64,000 bases of DNA, taken from positions 658,914 to 722,913 of the forward strand of contig NW_001865042.1 of the NCBI RefSeq assembly GCF_000002865.3, written 5' to 3'. The notes below the pieces were generated by a model. It ran no database searches. It was not told the DNA's origin and worked only from the letters and a program-made list of their open reading frames with translations. Below are positions 12,501 through 24,199 of this stretch, in pieces. A program made the position numbers and the translations under genes. Source of the stretch: Monosiga brevicollis MX1. Its lineage: Eukaryota > Opisthokonta > Choanoflagellata > Craspedida > Salpingoecidae. The number at the start of each line of letters is the position of its first letter. Positions within the stretch are counted from its first letter, which is position 1.

Positions 12501-15339
12501 ATCAGCCATGCTCACCGCCTCATTCTAGCACCGTTGTATAGCAAGGCGTTGTTGAGCCACTGTTAATTTACGGTGACGCGGGATGCATGCGCCAGCTCCA
12601 TACCGTCTCAACCCCCTCGCGATCGAGGCGAAGGCGGCGAGGGACCACAAAAATGTTGCGCTCCAGGTTTGCCACGGTCAAACAGCAGCTGATGTAGGTT
12701 TCACTCTCGGGATGATAGACCTGGGACGAACAAAACCAAACCCCCAATTTGATGTGAGCAAAGATGGCATATGCGACTGCCATCGACGCGTTGCCTGACC
12801 TTTCCAAAAAGGTAAATGGATCCATCGCCACAATTGCGTGAGACCTCAAAGGCATCCAGCCAGTACATGTGCAAGACCTGAACACGGACGCGGCCAGGAA
12901 AGATGACCGATGCCAGGTAAGAACTAGGAGTGTGGTATTCAGCGACAATCTAGGGCCTTTGCAATCATGCTTGAAGCGCAATTGCTGATACCCACCTCCT
13001 CGCCTGATTCCAAAGTGTCGAGGGGCAACTTGGTGCTGTCCACCTGCACATGTTATTCAACGTTCAGGTCGCCGAGGCAAAACAAAAGGCAATGGCATTG
13101 GATTGGCTCAGCTCAGCAGACAGGAAGGTGGACAAGCTCTGAACATACCTTGATTTCAGCAATGGTCTCAGCTGGCTCAGCGTTGGGACGAGCTTTGTGC
13201 CAGTCCGTGGTATCATCGGCAACCTTGCTCCCGCTTACTTTGAGGTAGCCGGGCTCTATGCGACGCGAGTCACAGAGATTGGGTTGAATTCAAGCTGAAA
13301 CGGAACAAATCTCAGCAAGCCCCATTCAAGGAGCTGCGAAATCTCTGCCTCTAGCTGTGAACGGAAGAAGGTGCCATGAAGTATTGAGTTGGAGGCACGT
13401 ACCGGCATCATCCTCTTCTTCATCGTCTGAGACATCTACCGTCGCCACTGCCACGACCTTGCGCGTTTTAGGGGAAGTTCTGTCAAGGAGATGACAAAGG
13501 ATCGTGAGCCAAGCCGAGGGGCCATGGTAGGTTATTGCACCTGATTCTGAGCTGCACCCCCGTGCAGCGACGTGGAAAAAATGCAGAACATACTCGTCAC
13601 GAACGACGGAATCGGTGGCCTTGGAGCGTTTTGCCGGTGAGGCGGGCTCTGGTACGGAGACGCTGGTAGCACGGTCGCCTTCACTTGGTTCCAACTTTGG
13701 TGGCTGAGCTGCAGCTGAGGGTGCGTCAAAGTCAGCGCCGTCGCTGTCACCATCGGGATGCTCAGCTGCTGGTGGCTGCACTCGCAAGGCACGCTTGGTG
13801 ACGGTGGGCGAGCTGGGCGGTGAAAGGTCATCGGCCAGATCCGCCTCAGGGCCAGGCTTGGCGGTGCTAGCAAGTCGCAACTGGCCGTCCTCTGCAAGTG
13901 GCTCATCCTCAAGCTCCTCTTGTTTAAAGATATTGAAGACAGCGGCCTGGGCTTCGGATTGGCCGCCAAAGAGTGCAAGCTGTTTCATCGAGCTAAGGCA
14001 GAAGGAAAACAATGAATGTGAGGTCGACTGTTTTGCTGACTCGTGCAGACCATGTTCGTGCCAATGTACGCGCTAGCGCACCGCTTGTTCTTGCGACCGC
14101 GGCGAAGGACACCTTGGGCACCTTGACTTTGTTCGGACTTGGCCTCGGCCATAACCTCTGCCAACAAGGCATCTTCTGAAGTGGCAGTGTCGGCCTGGAG
14201 CACGTGTCATGACCGGAGCATGGGGATAAGAGCAGCGATTGAAAAGAACAAGCACGTTTGAGAGGAGATACCTCATTGAAGCTGAGAGGTTAAGGGGGGG
14301 GGGGTGGGGCACTCACCTCGCCACGCTTGATGACAGCAGCGCCAAGCCGACTCCCTTTGCCACCAGTGAAGAGCGAATTTACGCGACGCTTGGGCGCTAC
14401 ATGTGGTTCACAAGCGACACAATACGGAGAGATGGCGAATCAATCAGGTAAAAAGCAGATGGAAATCGAGTCTTGACATGATGCACGAGGGCAAGGTCTT
14501 CAAAGCCTACCCAGCTTGCGACGACGCACACCACCGGCAGCATGGCCCGGTGCTCGGCGGCGAGCTGCAGGCACAAACAGAGTCGTGAGTGGAAAAAAGG
14601 GCCGAGCTGTGCTTGTCATCTGTTTTGTTGGTGAAACGAGGATGAACAAGGGGAGGAACAGGATGCAAGTCGGGCCAACCTCGCGAAGCAGCCGAGCTAT
14701 CGCCATCGATGAAGTCTTCCTCTTCAAAAAAATCATGACCATCGTCGTAGTAGCCGCCGTAATCGCCTGATTCGTCAGCCACAACGAAATCAGCTTCAGC
14801 CAGGCGTTGTTGGCGCAAAAAGTCGTAATCGTCTTGATCAATCTATGATCGGACGTGAATGGGTCAGGGCTTTAGTCAAGCGTGGCTCAAGGAAATGCAG
14901 AGAAAAGGAGCAACTGCACCTCTTCGTAAAACTCTTCGACAGCTTCGGCCTTGAGATAGGCGTCGCGACCACCCTGTGTAGTTGAACTGGGGATGAGACA
15001 AGGCATGCAATTGCCAAAGCTAAACGGGCGAAGGCGCGGGAAGCGTCATACCTTGAGAATATCCTTGACCGAGTTGCTTTTGGCACGATTGCGGCGAGAC
15101 CGTTGACCGTATGCCGAAGAGTCTGTTGCAAATGGAATGACCAGCACATGAGACAGAAATCGGAACAAAAAGAAGTGGGAAGGGGGAAAGAAGCCGCCAA
15201 AAAGAGATGACCAAATGCTGGCTGGTCAAAGGATTCGAGCAAATGGCAGCCTGGAATCCGTCGTACCTAGCTCCAACAAGCCGCGCTCAGCGGCATCCAG
15301 GGCGTCGTAAGGCGCGTCATTGCCCTGATCTTCAGCCAT
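6596..15339 (-). CDS. POLA1: DNA polymerase alpha catalytic subunit
   Basis: The family-B polymerase that, with primase, starts each Okazaki fragment in the nucleus. The N-terminus (ATG at 15339, [15 protein letters not shown]) has the acidic, poorly ordered region of POLA1, with [15 protein letters not shown] at about 15100 and a YDFLRQQR segment at about 14820. An exonuclease-like fold follows ([18 protein letters not shown] at about 11300). Polymerase motif A ([17 protein letters not shown]) lies at about 9800-9750 and motif B ([12 protein letters not shown]) near 9180. Motif C ([10 protein letters not shown]) spans the intron at about 8940. The C-terminus carries the first cysteine cluster (CRKCGH...[10 protein letters not shown], about 7560-7470) and the second (CLDPSC, about 7150). 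It ends at a TGA at 6598-6596, after a tail matching the usual LFAGC-type ending. There are many short introns. Motif A wording ([11 protein letters not shown]) separates it from delta and zeta. Confidence 0.95.
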
Positions 15340-16212
15340 GGCAATGGTGGCCAACAATGGCCAAAAACAGGAACACGCCGATCAACACAGCCAACGCCAG
15401 GCACCACGATGCACCACGATGCACCAGGCGAGAAGCTGTTGAATCGGAGGGGATGCCCCGCCAAAAAAAAAAAAAATACAGTCGGCGCCTTTTTTATTTT
15501 TTTTCCGCGAGAACCACAAACTGTAACGGTCGCATCGGGATCGCGAACTTTCTAAATTGTTTTGGTGATATTTTTTCTGGTTGAATTATTGTAACTTTTT
15601 GGATGCTGATAAACGCAGTGGGCGAATGCAGTGAAGGGTTCCTGGACTGCCCGCAAAATGTGTGGCTGGCGTCAAATGGCAGCCAGGAGCCAGGCTCCAG
15701 CCGCTGAAGCAGATCGTACCTTGGAGCTGGTAGCTTTTGTGACTTGAAGCCTGTGTAGAAGAAGTCCGTGTAGAAGAAGCCCGTGCTGAGTCTGCCCATC
15801 TCCGCAGCGTGCCTCGGAGCAGATGGGTCTTGCCTAATAGATGACGTGGTGCCAAAGCCCACACACACACACACACACACACTGACACACAGCAAAGTAA
15901 AGGGATCCATCATCACTCATATTTTTCATTTTTAACAAGGTTTGTGAAAGATGATGGCGGCGGGGGGAGGCAGGACGCGAGGGAGATGATGGTCACTGAC
16001 GTCCCTTCGGTGTTACCCACCTCTCTCTCTCCCTCTCTGTGTCTGGCTTGACGTGCTAGTGGGGGTTGGCAATGAGCGGTTGCTGATGCAGATTGATGGG
16101 CCCTCTAACGGGCTGGGCAGAAGGGGGCAGCACAGGCACGACAGTTACGGCTGGGACTCACTGGCAGGTCGTCGCCTTTCCCCGTGTCTGCTTTCCGCTT
16201 TTAGGACGAAAA
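15340..16212. promoter_or_regulatory. divergent promoter region of POLA1 (-) and GALE (+)
   Basis: This 873-bp region lies between the two start codons and holds no convincing gene. It contains an A12 run followed by T-rich sequence at about 15460-15510, a CA dinucleotide run (15861-15882) and a CT-rich patch at 16021-16040. A frame open from 15494 to 15916 on the minus strand depends on the CA repeat and looks spurious. The promoter role is inferred only from the head-to-head layout. Confidence 0.45.
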
Positions 16213-17741
16213 ATGGCGCGCAAGATTCTGGTCACCGGCGGCGCCGGCTACATCGGCACCCATACCTGCATTGAGCTCATCGCGGCTGGGTTTGAGGTGA
16301 TCATTGTGGACAATCTCATCAACGCCTCGCGAGGTGAGGAGCCTCGCTTTTCTGATCAGAAGAGCCTGTTGCCTGCTCTCATCTGATGCTGCCGTGCATT
16401 TTACTTTGCTGTCACTCCGCTCACGGCTCGGCTCGTGGCGCTCCTCTGCTCTCCAGTGGCGGTGGAGCGCGTGGAAGAGATCGTGGGCCAGAAAATCACA
16501 TTTCTTGAGATCGACTTGCTGGACAAGGAGGCCATCGACAAGGTGTTTGCAGAGCATGAGTTCTTTGCCGTGATCCATTTTGCTGGCCTCAAGGCCGTGG
16601 GTGAGTCGACGCAAAAGCCCTGGCTCTACTACCACAACAACATCACTGGCACCCTGAACCTGCTTGATTCCATGAAGCAACACAAGTGCTTCAACCTCGT
16701 CTTCTCGTCCTCGGCTACCGTGTACGGCGACCCAAAGTATCTGCCCCTCGATGAGAAGCACCCCGTTGGTGCCTGCACCAACCCCTATGGCAAGACAAAG
16801 TACTTCATCGAGGAGATGTGCCGGGACATGGCCAAGGCCGATAGCCAATGGAACATTGTTCTTCTGCGCTACTTCAACCCGATTGGAGCTCATGCCTCCG
16901 GTCGCATCGGCGAAGACCCTCAGGGCATCCCCAACAACCTTCTCCCCTTTGTAGCGCAGGTACGGCCACCTTACGGGCTCAAAGTCGCTCCTCGGGGTAT
17001 GCCTCAAGACTCACCTTATCCTACCTTATCCTTACCGACCGCCACCATCCCTGCTCGCCCTGTCTGCTGTGCCTGTGGAACAGGTCGCTGCCGGCCGCCG
17101 GCCGCACGTCAACGTTTTTGGCGATGACTACGATACACCCGATGGCACGGGCGTGCGCGACTACATCCACGTCGTCGATCTCGCTTTGGGCCACGTAGCC
17201 AGCCTGCGCAAGCTCGAGAAGCCCTGCGGCTGTGTCGTCTATAACTTGGGCACCGGCAAGGGCGTTTCTGTGCTTGAAATGATCAAGGCATTCGGGAAGG
17301 CGGCTGGTCGTGACATCCCCTACCAGATTGCCCCTCGCCGCCCTGGTGACATTGCCTCTTGCTATGCCGGTTCGTGCATCCCAGTGACACTGCACCCGTG
17401 TTTCTCTTGCGTGCGCGTCTTCCCACGGCAACAGAGTCGGGCCAATCCCACCGCATAGGCTATGCTCTTTGCCCATATATGTGCCACCTTGTCCCCCACT
17501 GACATTGCAAAACAATATGCACAGATGCCTCGGCAGCAAAGAAGGACCTGGATTGGGTCGCCACGCGTACCGTCGAACAGGTGCGTGACTGTGATGGTGC
17601 CCCAACGGCAGGAAGTGACAAGCCTAAAGGCCGAGCCTGATCACCCATGCCGCTCACCATCGCCCACGAACATGACGCCCATAGGCCTGCGAAGACTCGT
17701 GGCGCTGGCAATCAAACAATCCCAACGGCTTCAATGCTTAA
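16213..17741 (+). CDS. GALE: UDP-glucose 4-epimerase
   Basis: Interconverts UDP-glucose and UDP-galactose (Leloir pathway) in the cytosol with bound NAD. Five exons fit splice consensus and phase: 16213-16333, 16457-16959, 17084-17369, 17525-17580 and 17685-17741, totalling 340 residues against about 348 in human. The start is the first ATG, giving [18 protein letters not shown] with the Rossmann GGAGYIG loop. The catalytic set is visible: FSSSATVYG (serine) and [13 protein letters not shown] (Tyr-x-x-x-Lys). [32 protein letters not shown] and the ending [17 protein letters not shown] are hallmarks of the eukaryotic enzyme. It is divergent from POLA1. Nothing looks broken. Confidence 0.97.
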
Positions 17742-18183
17742 ACTGCAGTCCAAGGCGCCTCGCATTCTCATGTGGCCGTGGCTCCACGTTGCGACATGTC
17801 AATCTACATTGAATAGCGTTGTGCCAGTTCACAGCAGCCAGTTTATGATAACACAACAGCACCACCTTAATCTCCAATCAAGTTTGAGACAAAACACCGC
17901 CCCTTCTGGCTGACCCAACGACCATGGATGCGTGAGCATAGATCTATCAAATTGCTCGTTGCATGTTGTTGGATCAGTAAACAACGGGTCAAGCCGCGTT
18001 CTTTGTTTTGTTTTGTTTTGCTTTGCTATTTTCATGATCTTCGATTCTGATCCTGCAAAACAGTTTGGCATGCCACTTTGACAGACGTCCACACGAAACC
18101 AACAAGGGAGCTCGAGTCGTATCTAGCTACCTGTATCTTCAGCGCAGAGGCAGAGTGGAGGTTAGACTTGAGCATCCAGCTTC
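17742..18183. other. intergenic, contains a TTTTG short repeat
   Basis: No gene seen. A run of TTTTG units (about 18001-18022) lies in the middle. The left part should hold the GALE 3' UTR and the right part the promoter of the small gene at 18184. Confidence 0.5.
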
Positions 18184-18558
18184 ATGGCGAAATTACAGAT
18201 TCCAGAAGCACCATCACCATCACCATCATCATCACCGCTCGCCTCGACAACAACAACGACCACTGTGCCGTCACCGGCGTTGGCTGTGCTGTTCCCAAGC
18301 AAAACTGATCCATGGGGCTATATCAAGATTGCTGGCACCGGTGCCTTGATGGGTTTGGGCTTTGCAACGGCACGCGGCCTCTTCCTAGCGTCTGCTAACT
18401 CCGGCGTTGCCCCAAGGCAGGCTTTTGCTGTTGGCTTTCGAACGACCGCGCGCCTATACGTGCCCGCGTTCGTACTGGTAGGCCTGGCCGACCACTACGC
18501 CATGCGCCGTGACAACCCGCGCAACCGCATCTGGGACACAACCTACGACGTTCCTTGA
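18184..18558 (+). CDS. small one-exon membrane protein, possibly Tim17/NDUFA11-like
   Basis: A 124-residue uninterrupted frame from ATG 18184. Residues 1-40 are low-complexity Ser, Pro and Thr (a TTTTTT run). From about residue 41 the sequence is ordered: WGYIKIAGTGALMGLGFATARGLFLAS, then RQAFAVGFRTTARLYVPAFVLVGLADHYAMRRDNPRN. Two weakly hydrophobic, glycine-rich helices with small-residue spacing are reminiscent of the Tim17/22 fold, which includes the complex I subunit NDUFA11, but I cannot name a specific match. The ordered C-terminal half and the absence of internal stops make a real gene likely. The low-complexity N-terminus overlaps a CACCAT repeat, so the true start could lie further in. 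Confidence 0.55.
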   Translation: MAKLQIPEAPSPSPSSSPLASTTTTTTVPSPALAVLFPSKTDPWGYIKIAGTGALMGLGFATARGLFLASANSGVAPRQAFAVGFRTTARLYVPAFVLVGLADHYAMRRDNPRNRIWDTTYDVP

Positions 18559-18788
18559 GCCACCTGCACCACCCTAGTGCACCATGACCTTGACCCTTTC
18601 GTTCTTTCTGCGCCTCGCAGTCTGGATGGATAAGCAGAAATAGCTTGGCTCGTGACGCTTCTTGACCACCACTTGTAATCGATCAGTAGTTTCTTAACCT
18701 TGTCCATCATCTCACCGCGTACACACCCACGCACCCACGCACCCGCAGCCACGGCCACCATCATTTCCCCTTATAACCATGGCCGGAT

Positions 18789-18790
<2 letters not shown>

Positions 18791-18838
<48 letters not shown>
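18791..18838 (+). repeat. CA dinucleotide microsatellite upstream of MUTYH
   Basis: An almost perfect run of CA units ends 146 bp before the chosen MUTYH start codon. It lies between the small membrane-protein gene and MUTYH. Confidence 0.95.
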
Positions 18839-18840
<2 letters not shown>

Positions 18841-18984
18841 TCGATTTGTCAGCACGCCAATTTACCGTTACAACGCACATTGTCAAGCGCTGGTGTTGCG
18901 CTGCGCGCTGTGTGGGGTGGCGGTCGTTTGATGGGCATAGAACGCGACAGCTTGAAGAGTTGTGGGGGTGGATTGATAGGTGTG

Positions 18985-21581
18985 ATGGCGCCCTCTACGC
19001 GAAAGCGTGGGGTGGGCGCGACCGCCGCATCGACCCCACACAAGCGCACATTGCACACCTCATCGGCGGTCGACCTGGAAGGTCAGGCATTGACTAACAA
19101 CCCACCTGCGACTGTGCATGCACCCCGACTCAACAACCCCGAACCCCACCCTCATTTCTAGAGCTGTGCCGCACTCGGCATGAGCTTTCTTCAAGTGCCT
19201 CATCAGCCATACAGCACGCGCTCATACAGTGGTATCACCAACACCAACGCGTGTTGCCTTGGCGGCAGCCATCGGTACGCAGGTCCGCTGAAAGCATGAC
19301 GTACTGCCGCCCACCCCGCTCACTCTGAATCTGACGCAACAGGGTCGGCAGGGAGACGAGCGACCTGTCAGTCACGGTCAAGACTCAAATACCATGGCTT
19401 ATGCCGTGTGGATCAGCGAGGTCATGTGCCAACAAACCCAGGTGCGGACCCATGGCTCCCCCCGCCAGCAGCTTACGCTCGTGCTCGCTCACACTCGCCC
19501 GTTGGCCATCGGCCTCGATAAGATCTCTGTGGTCACCGACTATTTTGAACGCTGGATTGCCAAATGGCCCACCGTTCAGGCGCTGGCGGCGGCTCAATTG
19601 TCAGACGTGCACCAGGCTTGGGCCGGCTTGGGCTACTATTCCCGCGCCACCCGATTGCACGAAGGTAGCACCCGCCCTTACCCGCACTTCGACCAGACAA
19701 AGGCGTCGTGAATGAAGTGAAGAGTCGGTGTTTCAGTACCCAACCTTACACCCCGCACCTTTCTTCCGCCTTGTCTTCGACTCAAACACCTCAACACGAC
19801 ACCAATAGCTGCACAATACATCGTGAATCAGCTGGATGGCTCTTTTCCGACGGTGGGTGCTTCCGAGCAATGACTTGCCCACTCAGCCGCCGTGCATTTC
19901 TTGCCGAATGACTCTTGCTTGCCGACTGATGAGCCGGATTGGCTCACACTAAGCCTGAACCATCCTCTGTAGACCAAAACCGAACTTCTCGCGCTGCCAG
20001 GTGCGGTAGTTGACCGAGTTCTCCGTCCTCCTTGACTTGTCATGAAGCTCGCCTGATCTTTTGCTGGCCGCCAGGCGTGGGTCCGTACACGGCTTCGGCC
20101 GTGGCCTCCATTGTGTTTGCCAAGCGCGTAGGGGTGGTGGACGGCAATGTCAATCGTGTCCTCAGCCGTCTCGGAGGCATCGCTGTGCCGCTAACACAAG
20201 ATGCAGCCAAAAAGGTCTGAAAGTGATTGACGCAGTTGCTGAATGAGATTCTCTTGTATCTGACAGGCAACCTTGCTCAACGACCATATTGATGTGCGGG
20301 CATGTGTGCAGTGGATGTGGCGTCAGGCTGATACGCTCGCCGACCACGCAGCGCCGGGTCAGATCAATCAAGCCATGATGGAGCTGGGGGCCTTGATTTG
20401 CACCCCCAAGTCTCCACAATGCCACGCTTGCCCCTTGGCAGAACATTGCGTGGTCCATCGCTCCATCACTGGCCGTGCCAAATCCACAAAAACCAAGCCA
20501 GAGCCGACGGATACTGCATGCCCCTTGTGTCAAGGCGCAACACCGACGGGTAAGACAACAATGCCTCCACCCTGACTGCCGACTTTCGACTTCGTGGCAA
20601 GTGCATGCACTGATATACATTCGGTTCGTCAACCCTTGCCACGAGCACCAGACTATACTGCGTACCCTGCCAAGAAACCCAAGAAGGTGACACCGACACA
20701 TCAAGTAGCCATTGCGGTGCTCCGCGTGGTCAGCGCCTCACCCGATGAACCAGATCGCATACTGTTGCAACGTCGGCCCAAGTCGGGCCTCATGGCCAAC
20801 CTGTGGACGTTTCCTTATGTGGATCTGGATGAAACAAATTCAGAAGGCGGGATGGGCTCAAAACCAAGTTCCACCGCGCCAAAGTCGACATCGGTTGCCA
20901 AACCCTCACTGGCAAGCACGACTGAGGTTGCAACCCCCAATGAACGACAGGTCAGGGGTCGCACTCTTGTACCGCCATCCTCCCTCTTTGCCCATGTTAA
21001 GATGCATGTCATGCTGTGCTTTGAAGTGCAATGGGCCCTCACGCCGTGATGGTGCCGCATGACAGCTGCGAGCAGCGCTCGCACCGCATGTGTCACAGCT
21101 TTTGAACCTACGACCAGCCCTTCGCCCGACGACGGTCAAATGGTGCCTGGCGCCCAAGACCATCACCCACGTATTTTCGCATCTCAAACACGCGTACCAC
21201 ATCTTGGTCGGAGAGATACCCGCACCGGAATTCAAGACGGAGGAGGAAACAGATGGTTCGCCTTGGTCTTTGGTCGATGTCAATCAAGTTGAGACCACCC
21301 TCGTCTCGGCCAACATGGTCAAGGTACGCATTGTCTGGCCCTTGCACCCTTGGCTGGAAGCCTTGTTGTGACCAATGGCAAAGGTCTCATATGCTACCTC
21401 GTGCCTTTGACTCTTGCCTAAACGTTTGACTTCTCGGTGACAGGTATGGCGGGCCAGCCAAGGACAAACTTCCATGACGGGGGCCCGCAAGGGGCGACGC
21501 ACGATTGAACGCCCCGTGGCCAAGTCGGGACAACGCACACTCCAAACCGTCTGGCGACAGGTGGTGAAGAAGGAAGAGTAA
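18985..21581 (+). CDS. MUTYH: adenine DNA glycosylase
   Basis: Removes adenine mispaired with 8-oxoguanine in nuclear and mitochondrial DNA. Eleven exons agree in phase: 18985-19081, 19162-19274, 19343-19441, 19523-19664, 19809-19852, 19973-20000, 20075-20214, 20267-20549, 20652-20950, 21099-21323 and 21444-21581. They give 535 residues against about 546 in human. Visible parts are [41 protein letters not shown], the helix-hairpin-helix LPGVGPYTA, the catalytic Asp in [13 protein letters not shown], and the iron-sulfur cluster cysteines in [17 protein letters not shown]. The C-terminal Nudix-like 8-oxoG recognition domain starts near 20690 ([19 protein letters not shown]) and continues through [12 protein letters not shown]. 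The basic, Ser/Thr-rich N-terminus (MAPSTRKRG) could target mitochondria. An in-frame ATG at 18931 would lengthen it slightly. Confidence 0.95.
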
Positions 21582-21918
21582 CACGGCAGGGAGTGGCTGA
21601 AACAGGCAAGAAGAATCGATTAGAGCCCGAAACCCGCAGGCAACGAGAAAGACGTGAAAAATTGGCACCTGGATGAGACATGCCCTCAAGTCAAAGAAAA
21701 GGAGAAAATGAACAAAACAGTCCGCATGAAAGTGAAGAGGTCTGAAGCCAGGCACATGCCGCAGAAGTGATGAAAGAGAAAAGACAATGATACAAGCCAT
21801 CAACAAGCTTAAGCCTCCTCTTCACCCTGAGCAAACAGCAGCAAGGTTAAACAAAAGACACGCCACATTTGAAATGATGCCAGAGGGCACAGCCCTCCAC
21901 TGGTGGCTCAGGCGCAGA

Positions 21919-22324
21919 CTAGTTTTTGGTCTGCGCAAGCTGGCTCTCGGCTGCTTCGAGCTGGCGGCGAAGCTGAATCTGTTGGTCTTGGTCCAGTTTA
22001 TTCATGCGCTTGCGCTCTTGACGCTCCAAATCCTTCTTCACTCCCTCGCGCAGCGCCTATATATCAAGGTTTACCAGTCAAACACCCCACCATGAGCTCC
22101 ATATCCTCGAGTCTGAATTCAACTTCTCGTAGCCCGTCACTCGCTCAAGCGAGGCCGTGATGCAACCGACTCATCAAAAAAGGCCTCGGCCCGCTCATAA
22201 TTCATACCTGGCGCTCTTGGTCCTGATTGAAATGAACAAAAGCAATCATGCCCACTGCGAACACAACAGATGCCGCCAACGTCGACCATGCACGGCCCGA
22301 ACCAGCCACTGCCGTCACCGCCAT
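21919..22324 (-). CDS. PET117: PET117-like cytochrome c oxidase assembly protein
   Basis: A two-exon gene: 22324-22208, then 22056-21919, joined in phase for 84 residues (human PET117 has 81). Exon 1 encodes MAVTAVAGSGRAW, a single hydrophobic anchor (TLAASVVFAVGMIAFVHF) and NQDQERQ. Exon 2 gives ALREGVKKDLERQERKR, then a Gln/Glu-rich helix ending SQLAQTKN. The order anchor, QxERQ, LRxGVxxDxERQ is the PET117 signature. The protein sits in the inner mitochondrial membrane and helps couple heme A synthesis to COX1 maturation. Its 3' end faces MUTYH (337 bp apart) and its 5' end faces CBR4 (166 bp apart). The gene is easy to miss because each exon is under 140 bp. Confidence 0.88.
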
Positions 22325-22374
22325 CTCTCCAGCTGCTCCTGAACCTCAAAATGGCACTTCACGTGCAACGGTTT

Positions 22375-22428
<54 letters not shown>

Positions 22429-22490
22429 TTTGGGTTTTACTTAGGAGGGGTTGAGTGTATTTTACGCGACTGCGGACACGAAGGAGCGCG
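22325..22490. promoter_or_regulatory. putative bidirectional promoter with GT microsatellite, PET117/CBR4
   Basis: Only 166 bp separate the two divergent start codons, and 51 of these (22377-22427) are a TG run. Both products are expected in mitochondria. The role as a shared promoter is inferred from spacing alone; I see no TATA box. Confidence 0.5.
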
Positions 22491-24036
22491 ATGACGGTGG
22501 CAGCAGCAGCACGCGCAGCAGCGACAGGGGCGACGGGCATGGTGCCTTCCGCCCTTGTCTTTGGGGGCACGCGTGGCCTTGGTTTTGGTACTGTGTCTGA
22601 AACAGTCGCCGCTGCTTGAGCTACCCCAATTTTCCAGGCGCCCGCTACCCCCGCCCGCCGTGCTCACGCTAGACCCTCGTGATGGCAACACGTTCTCTAG
22701 CACTGGCGCGCTGGCTTGTCGATCAAGGACACCGGGTTACAAGTACGTCCGCTCATCGGTATGCTCTAGACTAGCTACAGTCCCCCACCTCTCATGGCAC
22801 GGGCGTTGTGTGGCTGCCCCCTATTCACGCAGTTGCAGGCACAAGCACCGCCACCGTCAACCATGCCCTGGCCCGGCTCAACAGGTATCCATGCCGAGCT
22901 GCCTTCACCTTGCGCGCATCCGCCCGAGCCGCAGACTGACAGTCTCCGGGGTGCTTAATCAGTGACCATGTCCATGGTTTACCGGCCAACATCTGTGATC
23001 CAGCCCAAGTACGCCAGGCCTTTCAGGTGAGTGCACCACCCTCATACACTCGCCACCTCCCGCGGTAGCCCTCTCGACCTGACCTCGGCACTACCGACGA
23101 GTTTCTAGGAGCATAAGACACAGCTGGGTAGCTCGCCACAAGTCGTCGTGCAGGCAGCAGGAATAAGCATCGATGCCTTGCTGCTCCGTGCCCAAGAGGA
23201 GCAGATCCAGGCCCAACTCGACGTCAACCTGCGCGGCTCCATCCACGTCACCCAAGCTGCCCTCCGCGTGATGCAACCCCTACGAAGTGAGGTCGTCTAA
23301 CCAGCCTTGTCCCCGTCCCCGTCGTTTTGGTATCCTTTTCATGGGCTTGCTCGTCCAAGTCGCCCCCGTCAAAGTCACGCCCTCGCGCATGCCTCGGCCA
23401 ACAGATCAAGATTGTGCGCCTGCTCAAAGCTCACCCCATCGTCTTATACTAGATGGCCTCGTCGTTAACATCTCCAGCTGTGCGGCTCGTCATGCCCGAG
23501 TGGGTCAGAGCATTTATGCCGCCTCCAAGGCTGGTAAGTCTCTTCTTTTTTGTGTGCTGATCTTTCTTTGTATGCACGCTTATCAATGTCGGCTCAATGA
23601 CTAGGCTTGGAGGCATTTACCCGAGTGGCTGCCCTTGAGGCAGCGCGAAGTGGTGTCCGAGTTAATTGTATAGCACCTGGATTTCTTGGTGTGTGCTTGC
23701 ATCCTACCAGAAAATGTCGTTTTCTCTCTTTGACATTGCAAGTCTACAGGCTTCGCTCAGGCTTCTGCCCTTTGGCCGACATAGAAACGGACATGACCGC
23801 TCATTTGGACCGAACAGCGATCGCTACCGCCGTGCCTCTCAAGCGCCTGGGTCAGCCAGAAGACATCATACCCGTGCTAGAGGTACACAGATCCCGTATC
23901 CCTATGCGCTGCCTGTACACGCGCCTCTCGCTCGCTGACGAAGAGTCCGATTTAATTGCTACAGATGATGATGCGGACACCGTACATGACTGGGGAGACA
24001 GTGACGCTAGACGGTGGTCTCTCCATATCCGCTTGA
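22491..24036 (+). CDS. CBR4: carbonyl reductase 4-like, 3-oxoacyl-ACP reductase subunit (SDR)
   Basis: A short-chain dehydrogenase of the type that reduces 3-oxoacyl-ACP with NADPH in mitochondrial type II fatty acid synthesis. Nine exons fit in phase: 22491-22587, 22701-22742, 22839-22884, 22963-23026, 23109-23286, 23453-23533, 23605-23688, 23785-23882 and 23965-24036, giving 253 residues. It shows the cofactor loop (VFGGTRGLGFALARWLVDQGHRV), the NAAG-like QAAGISIDALLL, the active serine region (VVNISSCAARHARVGQ), the catalytic IYAASKAG (Tyr-x-x-x-Lys), RVNCIAPGFLETDM, and the ending PYMTGETVTLDGGLS. These match human CBR4 more closely than other SDRs. The first 17 residues (Ala/Arg/Thr-rich, no acidic residue) are consistent with a mitochondrial presequence. 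Exons are unusually short, down to 42 bp. Confidence 0.9.
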
Positions 24037-24199
24037 AGACGGATTGCTTGTTTGCTAACTTGTTAGCGGTGACATTCAGGTGGGCTGATGATTGAGGCAC
24101 AAAGCCGTGCTTCTTCCTAACTAATTCATTTCGTTCGCGGCGATGCATAAATGCGCCACCTTCAAGCCTTCAAAGAACAACGCCTTCTACGTGGGCAGA

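Noticed and set aside
15494-15916. Minus-strand frame in the POLA1/GALE gap
   Set aside because: Its front half is Val-Cys from the CA repeat and the rest has no protein-like pattern.
18184-18260. Poly-His frame (CACCAT repeat) as a metal-binding protein
   Set aside because: It is an alternate frame of the Ser/Pro/Thr-rich front of the small membrane protein, with no ordered sequence following it.
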